64,000 nucleotides of DNA from Ditylenchus dipsaci (taxonomy: Eukaryota; Nematoda; Chromadorea; Rhabditida; Anguinidae): NCBI GenBank assembly GCA_004194705.1, contig SADC01000203.1, positions 124,001 to 188,000 on the forward strand, in the 5' to 3' direction. The position numbers and the translations under genes are program-made. Under the pieces are notes generated by a model. It made no database searches, was not told the DNA's origin, and saw only the letters and a program-made list of their open reading frames with translations. Each line of letters opens with the position of its first letter. Position 1 is the stretch's first letter. Below are positions 56,698 to 64,000 of the stretch, piece after piece.

Positions 56698-57081
56698 CTG
56701 CAAATTCAAGGTGAATTTTATAGATTAGTCATGCACAAGTGGAACGCATCCATTTCCTCCTTCTTTTATTTTTTCCTATTGTGTGAATGGGGGTTGAGAA
56801 AGAAACAAAAGTGTGATACAGCTTCTGTACTGGTGGAAGACAGGTGAAGAGAAGAGAAACAAAACGCCAACACTTTTATATCGGTTGATATGGTTTTCGG
56901 ACGGAGAGCGCGAAAATAAGCGCTTGTTTAGAGAGAAAAAGAGTTTTTAAAAAAGAGTTTTATAATAAAGTAGTAAATCTTTTTTTAATTTCGAGACATT
57001 TTTCTTGGTAAAATAGTTGGAATCTATAGTAAAATGGCATTACAGTATAGTTGTACATTCATATTTTCACAAAAAATATTA
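56698..57081. other. Upstream of the flippase; promoter or 5' exon expected
   Basis: Begins behind the acceptor TTTGCAG of the first readable exon, so at least one 5' exon (with the ATG) should lie upstream. I could not identify it. Confidence 0.4.
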
Positions 57082-57236
57082 CCGTATGTCCTCTAATTTA
57101 GCCCCGGGGGCTAAATTTTTTGGATGCCTAAAAATCTTGAAATTGTAAATCAAAAATGGCCCTAACTCTGAAGTTTTAGTCAAAAAAGAAGGGGGGGCCA
57201 AATTATAGGGGGGGGCCTAATTTAGAGGAAATAAAA
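57082..57236. repeat. Palindromic MITE, ACCGTATGTCCTCTAATTTAG family
   Basis: ACCGTATGTCCTCTAATTTA plus GCCCCGGGGGC at the left; GGGGGCCTAATTTAGAGGAA and ATA at the right. Confidence 0.85.
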
Positions 57237-57469
57237 TCAGTAAGAAGTGAAAAAAAACCTTGGCAAGTACACTTTTAAGAATTTTCGGAGCAATTAACCT
57301 TTACCCCCAGCAGTCAATTTAGCTCAGGGAACCAAGGCAATTTACAAAAAAAAATTTCACTAAAAATTTTTTGCATGAAAATGATTTAAAAAGTGTTAAT
57401 AAACGGTTATAAAGACTTTTGCGAAAAAAAATACGATCGAGTGCTGGGGGTAAAGATAAATTAAGTTAA

Positions 57470-58257
57470 TTTTTGTTTGCAAGGAGCTTTTTTCTAAAAA
57501 AAATTCAATTTGTCGGAGTCTTTTTCGGCTAATAATAAAGGTGTTCGAGTATCCATTCCTAAAAATTTTTTTTTGGTGAAAACACAATAAAACAAAGCAA
57601 AAAAGATTAAGAAGCCAATATAATGTTAGACGCGAAGTATGGAAAAAACTAGACAAAAATAAAATCTGTCTTTTTAATTTTTCCTCTCATCTATTATACA
57701 ATCGAACAAAAAGAATATGATATTTCTAATTGTTTACTAAATGATATGAAAAATTCATGCAAACTTTCAATCATGAATTTGCTCAAACATATCTTATAAA
57801 AGTATTTTTTAGATTATTTGTGTGATCCAGACTTTTTATTAGTAATCACCTGATTTTTTTAAATTGCTTGAAAAACTTACATCAAATGCTATAAACCAAC
57901 CAGCAAGTATGCCACCCTTTATCTTTATTTTATTTGAAAAATAACATAAATAAATAAGAATTTTTATGAATATGCTAGTTTAAGTAACATTGTGTTGAAA
58001 TATTGTTAGTTTTTTCAAAAACAGCCACATTTTTTTTTCAGCCGTAAAATATTGTTTACTACTTGCCAATTTACTAATCGCTCTTTCATATTCGCTATCA
58101 GCATTCATTGATTCTTTTTGGTCAATTATTTCATTTGTGATATTATCGACAAATTCATTAGATCAATTTACAAACAAACGTTCAATTTTTTTTAAGAAAA
58201 TCAGAAAAGTTTAATTAAAAACAATTTAAAATCTAAAATAATTTTTTTAAATTGAAT
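57470..58257. other. Intergenic, no gene recognised
   Basis: AT-rich with spurious short ORFs. Confidence 0.4.
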
Positions 58258-58261
58258 TTAA

Positions 58262-58467
58262 AGGGTATGCCCACACTAATAAGAGGTGGTGCTCGGGAAT
58301 TCAAATTTTTTCGTAATCATTGAACTTCTGTGCGGAATTTTTGTTAGTAACCAAGAAACCAATGGTTTTGTTAGAAACCAAGTTGAAAAATCCACACAGA
58401 AGTTCAATGATTACGAAAAAAATTTGAATTCCCGGTCACCACCTCTTATCAGCGTGGGCATGCCCCT
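58262..58467. mobile_element. piggyBac-like MITE 1, TTAA-flanked
   Basis: AGGGTATGCCCACACTAATA at the left; GCGTGGGCATGCCCCT at the right. TTAA lies on both sides (58258-58261, 58468-58471). The arms are almost perfect inverted copies around AAATTTTTTTCGTAATCATT. Confidence 0.85.
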
Positions 58468-58471
58468 TTAA

Positions 58472-59011
58472 AGGGGCTTGCTCGTCGCCGATGGGAATAT
58501 TTTGAAAGGCGGGTACCAGCAAAATTCAAACAACAATTAATATGAAGAAATTTTGGAAAAGTCGACGAAAATTATACCCTCATTAGGAATCCAACCGACG
58601 ACCGACTTTGGGGATCCGCCACCGCTATCCGACAACACCCGAAGTGCACCCCCCCCCTGTGCAAAGAGTATTTTTCTCTAAGCTAACTTTTTCATCTAAG
58701 CGAAGGCGTAAAGCCTAAGTCTAAGCCCAAACCTAAGCCTAAGTTAGCGCGCTACACATTGCAAAAAAGAAAATTAAAAAAAATCAAGGGAACCCAAAAA
58801 GGACGCTTAGAGAAAAATACTCTTTGGAAGGGAGGGGGGTGCACTTGGGCTTTACGCCGCTATCCCACCGATGCTATTACACGAAGGAAGTCTTTTTGAT
58901 TACTTATTCCCCGCAGTCTACTCAACTGAAATTTATTTTAAAATAGTTCTCGTTTGAATTGACCTGGTACCCGCCTTTCAAAATATTTCCATCGGCGGCG
59001 AGCATGCCCCT
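58472..59011. mobile_element. piggyBac-like MITE 2, TTAA-flanked, sharing a TTAA with its neighbour
   Basis: AGGGGCTTGCTCGTCGCCGA at the left and TCGGCGGCGAGCATGCCCCT at the right. TTAA at 58468-58471 and 59012-59015. The inner palindrome (CGAAGTGCACCCCCC / GGGGGGTGCACTTGG) at about 58630-58855 is a second, nested foldback. Confidence 0.85.
58700..58748. repeat. Interstitial telomere-like repeats, degenerate TTAGGC
   Basis: Reads AAGCCTAAGTCTAAGCCCAA and ACCTAAGCCTAAGTTAG, i.e. about six degenerate GCCTAA units, the complement of the nematode telomere repeat TTAGGC. It lies inside the nested foldback. Confidence 0.7.
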
Positions 59012-59307
59012 TTAATGCTAAAAATTTGAAAAAGTATGGACAAAAAAGAATATAAATATATATATACAGTATACATATTTCTATGAGACGAAAAGTTTGA
59101 ACGTGGAACCATCACGCTCCATGTATGTGAGCGTGATAAGAGGGTATCTATGTCGGCAAACATTCAGCGGAAGGCCAGCTTCCTCAGATCCTAAGTCACT
59201 GTTAAATTTAAAAAATGCTCGAGATAACCAAAATGCTCGAGATTGAAAATCAAAAGTTTTGATTTTGAACTGCTACAATAGTGGTCTGCTCTAAATTTTT
59301 GCTAAAT

Positions 59308-59583
59308 TCGAACTTCGATTTAACGACACCTACTCAAGTTCCTTCCCACCTGGGTCCCATAACTTTTTTACCCAAATTTTTCAATGTTCAGACCTGATTC
59401 TCCAGCCTAGTGCTAAAATTGTAAGGATTCATATTTCACCCATCATTTTTCAAAGAAAAAAAAATACCAAAAAGAACCACAACCTTTAATTAATTACACT
59501 CTTTTCGAGAATAGAGTGTCGGACATAAACCATAGTGGACAGAAAAAACCTTTTTTGGGTGTCGTTAAATCGAAGTTTGAATG
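59308..59583. repeat. pogo-like MITE, decayed ends
   Basis: CGAACTTCGATTTAACGACA and GTGTCGTTAAATCGAAGTTT, with CAAGTTCCTTCCCACCTGGG inside. Confidence 0.7.
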
Positions 59584-59734
59584 ACGTCTACATAAGTGCC
59601 ACAGGCTTCATGATTTCAAAGAAACTAATACATAGACCAAGCAACAATTTTTGAATATGAAAAATTCTTTTTGATATGTCTTTTACAAAATCGATTTTCT
59701 TGTCATCTAAGCAAGTTTAAAAAAGGTTAAAATT

Positions 59735-60165
59735 GAAAACACTCGTCAAAATGTGTGAATCTCCCGTCAAAATATGTAAATCTCCCTTCCAATTTTTAAA
59801 AGTTCTTGTGCTCGGTAATTACTTTTAAAATTTTCATTTTTTTGCACCAGCATGTAGCCCTGAATCTCTAGTTTCTGATGAGCTATCAACTGGCTGACTA
59901 CCATATTGAAAAGTGGGAGAACAATTATATTTTTTTAAACTACACCTATTTTTCAAAATGAATTGTTATCTCACTTTTCAATATTGTGATAATCCAGTTA
60001 ATAGCTCATTAGAAACTGGAGATTCAGGGCTACATGCTGGTGCAAAAAAATTGAAAATTTGAATAGTAAACACCGAGTACAAAAAGTTTCAAAAATTTGA
60101 CGGGAGATTTACATATTTTGACGAGAGATTTACACATTTTGATGGGTGTTTTCACCTACAGCCTT
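59735..60165. repeat. Foldback, TCAAAATGTGTGAATCTCCC family
   Basis: AAAACACTCGTCAAAATGTG .. CACCAGCATGTAGCCCTGAA at the left and TTCAGGGCTACATGCTGGTG .. CACATTTTGATGGGTGTTTT at the right. One arm of a relative lies near 56020-56110 (CACTAGCATGTAGCACTAAA). Confidence 0.85.
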
Positions 60166-60247
60166 TAAAAAATAGAGACTGATCAAGTTACAGAATCTTT
60201 ATTAAACAATTCTTGTTCAAAAATTTTGTAGCTTCTTTAATAAAAAT

Positions 60248-60599
60248 TTAGAAACACAAAAATATAGCAACGAAGATCAGGCAAGTCTGAGAAGACGCAA
60301 CCATAGCTCTTGACTTTTGCTTCTGAGACTCCTCTGAATCAGATTTGACTGGCTCGGTTCCACTAGTTGAATCCGGGTCGATTTGATCAACATGAGTCAT
60401 GTAAATTAGACGTGTTGCGTTGCAGGTAAGGCTATTGTCATGCGGATGGCTCTGCCTACAAAATACCAAAGTTATTCAAAATAGTTGAACATCAGCAGCA
60501 CATAAAAGGTTGTTCAGGGCTTTAGCGACTTCGAAAGACAAGTTACCACATCTCTGGATGTTGGAATAGTCGTGGCACTTGACATATTCATAGAATATC
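60248..60599 (-). CDS. Small Cys-containing protein with a hydrophobic C-terminus, partial
   Basis: Two exons: 60599-60491 (IFYEYVKCHDYSNIQRCGNL, SFEVAKALNNLLCAAD) and 60455-60248 (RQSHPHDNSLTCNATRLIYM, an acidic Ser/Asp/Glu stretch, KSRAMVASSQTCLIFVAIFL and CF). The C-terminal hydrophobic run directly before the stop resembles a GPI-anchor signal. Exon phases differ by one base, as in other genes here. The 5' end (signal peptide) is not found and the family is not recognised; the spacing of Cys is reminiscent of nematode secreted Cys-rich proteins. Confidence 0.55.
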
Positions 60600-60909
60600 C
60601 TAAATCTTGTCATTTCAAAAAGTGTAAAGTAAGGACACAATACAGGTAAACCATATTTCGTCTAATAAGGTGGTCCCCTAAATTAAAAAAACCTGTTTGT
60701 GACATTCTGTCTTCGGGCTATTTTTTATACCATTCATTTACCACTCATTTTGTAGCTCATCTCACGAGCTACAAAATGGGTGGTAACTTGCTTGAAAGAA
60801 GTCTTCGAAAATTCGGTCGAAATCCCACTGCCAAGATTATTTTTAAGTGTAGTCTTGCAGATTTCTATTTTCAAGTTTTCAAAAAAAAGTTAACCTGTTG
60901 TGTATAAAT

Positions 60910-61078
60910 CATGGGCGTAGCCAGGGGGGAAGATGAAAGGGCTATAGCCCCACCCGTCATATTTTTCGATAAAATGGCTAATTAAAACACTATAAAACTC
61001 GAAAACGGTGCAGGGAAAATGACCTCTCGGGGGCTTTAGCCCCCTCCCCCCGTCAGATTTTTCTGGCTACGCCTCTGG
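60910..61078. repeat. MITE with GGGCGTAGCCAG ends
   Basis: GGGCGTAGCCAGGGGGG .. GCTATAGCCCC and GGGGGCTTTAGCCCCC .. TCTGGCTACGCC. A decayed relative is at 20940-21025 (GGGCTATAGCGCCCCACCC). Confidence 0.8.
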
Positions 61079-61385
61079 TATAAATACAACTGAAGTTTTT
61101 TAATCGAAAGGAAACTGTGTGTGTGTGTTGTAGTTACTCGTAATTATATCTTTTAATAACCTTAAAAAAACTAAAACTGTGTTTTAAATTGACCTACTTG
61201 CACAGATCGGCCGAATTAATATTTTTAAAGTCTTCTTTAAAGCAGCTGTTATTTGCTTCTTTTTCATTGCTTAAGTTAGTAAATTAAATCCTTAATTTTA
61301 AATATTCTTTAAGTTTACTTTTCCATGCACTCAGTCACATTCAAGAAATCTAAGCGGTAAGAATGAAAAAAGAACAAAAATTTAT

Positions 61386-61996
61386 TTATATAATACCGTC
61401 TATATTTGCACAGGCCAACTTGTATTCTTCACAAGGACAATTTTGAAGTTGGTTGAAGGCCCTGAACGAGTAATTCAAGTGCTTTTGCAAAAAAACTTTA
61501 AAGAAAAAATCAAACTTGCACTTCTCTTCTAAATATTGCTTATAATCCGTGTCATTTGGCCTTAGGTCAACCTAAAGTTTTTGAATAGATTGAGTGTTAT
61601 CGATATATGCTACCGGACATTTGGCATAATTTCCGAAATTTGTCCGCGGACATTTGTTATAATTTTTCGGTATAATTCGGTTGTTTCGTCCGAACAATAC
61701 CGAAAAATTATGCCAAATGTCTGCGAACAAATTCCACAAATTATGCTAAATGTCCTTTGCCAAAAATACATAACGCAATAAAAAATTATCTTGCTTTCAA
61801 GTGTTTTAGTGTTTGAAATAAATGTGAAAACTATTACTGGAAACTTGTCTACTGGACAACATTCAGGCCTTTGGTTTGCGCGTGCCTCTTCTGCATGGTT
61901 AACAAAAGCTTCTTCTTCGTCAGTCAGCAAGAATTGAGAAATTTTAGCTGTGCTATAATGTATTAAAGACAAGAGGAAAATCAGTTTAATTCTCAT
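61386..61996 (-). CDS. Small secreted protein with six cysteines, 114 aa
   Basis: Two exons, 61996-61838 (53 codons) and 61571-61386 (61 codons plus stop); phase 0 is kept exactly and no frame break is needed. The signal peptide MRIKLIFLLSLIHYSTA is followed by KISQFLLTDEEEAFVNHAEE, ARANQRPECCPVDKFP and VDLRPNDTDYKQYLEEKCKF. It ends YSFRAFNQLQNCPCEEYKLA and CANIDGII. Six Cys in the mature part (CC, C, C-x-C, C). The stop codon runs into TAAATAAA, giving an AATAAA signal at once. The intron holds a palindromic MITE. Family not recognised; extracellular location is likely. Confidence 0.8.
61612..61757. repeat. Palindromic MITE, GTCCGCGGACATTTG family, copy 2
   Basis: CCGGACATTTGGCATAATTT .. 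GTCCGCGGACA mirrored by TGCCAAATGTCTGCGAACAA .. ATGCTAAATGTCC. Inside the intron of the 114-aa secreted protein gene. Confidence 0.85.
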
Positions 61997-62591
61997 ATTT
62001 TTTTAAATGGCGATATTTCGAGATGAGTATAGCGTAGCTACTAATAGACCAGAAATTAAAGCTGATTAATACAAAATAAAACAATAATAAAAAATATGGG
62101 AAATGATAAATTACATATTTTACATAGTTCCGGTACATATTTCCACAAAAAAGAGTTTGTTAACTTGTTTTGCTTTTGCCTTGTTTCGCTATTTATAAAA
62201 AAAACTTCATTCCGCGAATTATTGAGTTTGAGAGTGGCGAGACTCCTAAGTCTTGACCGCTTTGCACTTCCACGTCTTTTTTGATTTAAAATCTGCCGCT
62301 TTGTTGTTGAGAATGTTCTTAAGCGTTGTCGCAGAATTTTCAACTGCTGCACCAGGGCTGAATGGTTATTATTCGCTGCTGCTTCAACTATCTAATTTTT
62401 CAGCCTTACGCTTTTTGTAGCTGACATCAAGTAGAGAGAAGAGTGAACATTGGGAAAATAGCAAAAAAATCGATAGATGAGTATACTGTCGAAGCGGCAT
62501 AAAACAAGTCACTCTTGATAACGCCGATTTCGTTGTCAACACAGAAACTAAAATAAATTTAGATAAGAAGTCACACGTCACTTAAATGCTG
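61997..62591. other. Intergenic, no gene recognised
   Basis: Probable promoter side of the 61996 gene. ORFs here have no recognisable features. Confidence 0.4.
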
Positions 62592-62599
62592 GTCCCTAG

Positions 62600-62974
62600 C
62601 AGCAGTGTGTAACCCTCCGGCTCTGACACTCGCTCTGGCTCCACTCCGGCTCAGAGACACAGCCGGAGATAGAGTTTAAATTGCGAAAAATCAGAGCCAG
62701 AGAAAGTGCCAGAGAAAATTTTCAAAAAAGTCGGAGCCGGAGCCAGAGCACAAATTTGAAAATTTCAGAGCCAGAGTAGAGCATAATTTTTAAAAACTCA
62801 GAGCAAGAGTGAATATTCAAAAACTTAGAAAGATTTCTGACCCTAGAAACATGAATTTTTACGTAGAAAGTACTCTTTTCGTAAGTAAGTCATAGCAATA
62901 GCCTGAGCAAAATTTTCAAAAAATCAGAGCCAGAGCGAGAGCCAGGTCCAAGAAAGAACAATTATACATGACTG
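62600..62974. mobile_element. hAT-like MITE, TSD GTCCCTAG, CAGAGCCAGAG units
   Basis: CAGCAGTGTGTAACCCTCCG at the left and AATTATACATGACTG at the right. GTCCCTAG on both sides (62592-62599, 62975-62982). Many AGAGCCAGAG units run on the right and CTCTGGCTC units on the left. It appears to have inserted into the GGTCCCTAGGGG core of a pogo-like MITE, whose right end GCAGGTTTAACTGTA follows at 63000. Confidence 0.85.
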
Positions 62975-63212
62975 GTCCCTAGGGGTGACGTGTTATGCAG
63001 GTTTAACTGTAGCAACAAAGAATGCAAGAACAAAAAACAAAAACTAATCACAGCCTGCATAATTTCAGCACAAATTTTAGATTTATTAGCAAAACAAACA
63101 ATTAATTTATAGTTAATTTATTATTAAGGTTCGATATCGGAGGTGGCAGTTTATCGCATGCCATTATAGCGGGCGTTAACTTTCCTTGTCGGCCAATTAA
63201 ATCGGTCCCATG

Positions 63213-63582
63213 CAATGCTGGGCATTTCAAAGTTTTCGCTCCTGCTCTTGGCTCGGAGTAGAGAATCTCATTGCCAAGAGCGAAGCTAAGAGCAGAGGAT
63301 TGTCCAAATTGACAAAATTATTACATCTTATAATTTTTGCTCTTGACTTATGAGGGATTTAATGTTTTTTGAAAGCATAATGTGGTCGAAGCAGTCGAAG
63401 AAGGTCAAAAGAACGGATTATCATATCCAAATTCTGCTGTTGTGGGCAATCAGAATAATTGGCTTTAAAATTTAATTAATTAACAATTTAGAATTCTCCT
63501 AGACCAAATTTTTTTGCTCCTGCTCTTGCTCTTGGCTTGGAAAGGAAAATCTCAGACAAGAGCGGAGAATCGCCCAGCACTG
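63213..63582. mobile_element. hAT-like MITE, TSD GTCCCATG/GTTCCATG, GCTCTTGGC units
   Basis: CAATGCTGGGC at the left and GCCCAGCACTG at the right; the flanking 8-mers match at seven of eight positions (63205-63212, 63583-63590). Arms repeat GCTCCTGCTCTTGGCT and its complement. It lies inside a decayed pogo-like MITE (GGTTCGATATCGGAGGTGGC at 63128 and TATCGAAGTTCGACTGTG at 63599). Confidence 0.8.
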
Positions 63583-63619
63583 GTTCCATGACCCAATATA
63601 TCGAAGTTCGACTGTGATA

Positions 63620-64000
63620 AAGTGAATTTGCGTTTTGTGCAGAATTTTTCCTGGTAAGCAAATCCTCAGTTCTGGCACCAAATTTCTAATCAGGATGGTA
63701 GATCTGCTTACAAATAAAAAATTCCTCATTCACTATCAAGTTTCTCATGCCCCTCTAAACAATAACTATTTATGTATTTAAAATGAGATATTACTTGTCT
63801 TGAGTGGAATTCAATTGGAATTTTACAGATCATTTTAAAGCAAATCGGCATGACCACTTGGTTTTTCGGAGCATGGACAGTCCGGCAGGACCGGAGATGG
63901 TTTCTAATAAAACATTTAAAATAACAAGGATACTTTTCAAGACAAAAACATGGCGAAAAAATAATCTGAAAAAACCGGTGCCAACTGTCCTATGTCTCTT
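63620..64000. other. No gene recognised at the window edge
   Basis: AT-rich sequence; short ORFs only. Confidence 0.4.

Noticed and set aside
63499..63729. 76-aa minus-strand ORF
   Set aside because: Spans the GCTCTTGGC arm of a hAT-like MITE and its flank; no domain.
1..64000. LTR retrotransposons, LINEs or Helitrons
   Set aside because: I found no reverse transcriptase motif (YxDD context), long direct terminal repeats or Rep/helicase ORF. All recognisable elements are cut-and-paste DNA transposons or MITEs.
1..64000. tRNA, rRNA and snRNA genes
   Set aside because: No A/B-box pair with a cloverleaf, and no rRNA-like stretch, was recognised by eye; a covariance-model search would be needed to exclude small RNAs.

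Overview
This window is nuclear DNA of a nematode. The evidence is: AT-rich sequence with short introns (43-60 bp is common) ending in TTTTCAG/TTTTTAG; start codons directly behind a TTTTAG acceptor, as expected at spliced-leader trans-splice sites; a C. elegans-type nuclear hormone receptor; a 7TM chemoreceptor of the Str/Srh superfamily; and degenerate TTAGGC-type (nematode telomere) repeats near 58.7 kb. I cannot name the species.

Layout. 2.4-7.1 kb (+): low-complexity Asn/Ser/Ala/Gln-rich exons leading into a TIA-1/TIAR-like RNA-binding protein with RRM2, RRM3 and a Gln-rich tail, but no visible RRM1. 8.7-9.7 kb (-): chemoreceptor GPCR. 10.8-13.6 kb: an inverted-repeat element carrying a hAT transposon. 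14.2-15.6 kb (+): two tandem paralogous small proteins with one C-terminal membrane segment. 15.8-20.0 kb (-): ELMO-domain protein whose large intron holds a hAT element that itself contains a Merlin transposon. 20-28.6 kb: dense transposons (two mariner remnants, a second coding hAT element, many foldbacks). 28.9-39.5 kb (+): a nuclear hormone receptor stretched over more than 10 kb by repeat-filled introns; one intron holds an element encoding a FLYWCH zinc-finger protein. 42.3-43.5 kb (-): a small protein with a KIX-like region followed by a TAZ1 zinc-finger domain, the reverse of the CBP/p300 order and without an acetyltransferase. 44.5-44.8 kb (+): a tiny secreted peptide with a four-cysteine CS-alpha-beta-like pattern. 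45.2-56.7 kb (-): a P4-ATPase flippase of the ATP8A/TAT-1 class. 60.2-62.0 kb (-): two small secreted or membrane-anchored Cys-containing proteins.

The genes are unrelated housekeeping and lineage-specific genes, not an operon or one pathway. What ties the window together is its mobile-element load. Nine hAT-like insertions can be delimited by 8-bp target-site duplications, each with its own oligomer motif repeated in inverted orientation at its ends. There are also many pogo-like TA-flanked MITEs, TTAA-flanked piggyBac-like MITEs, and several palindromic MITE families inside introns.

Several conserved genes need a single extra base to stay in frame (TIA-1-like, ELMO, GPCR, KIX-TAZ1, one small paralog, the Merlin transposase). 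This suggests residual single-base deletions in the assembly rather than many independent pseudogenes. All family assignments come from motifs read by eye; no database search was possible.
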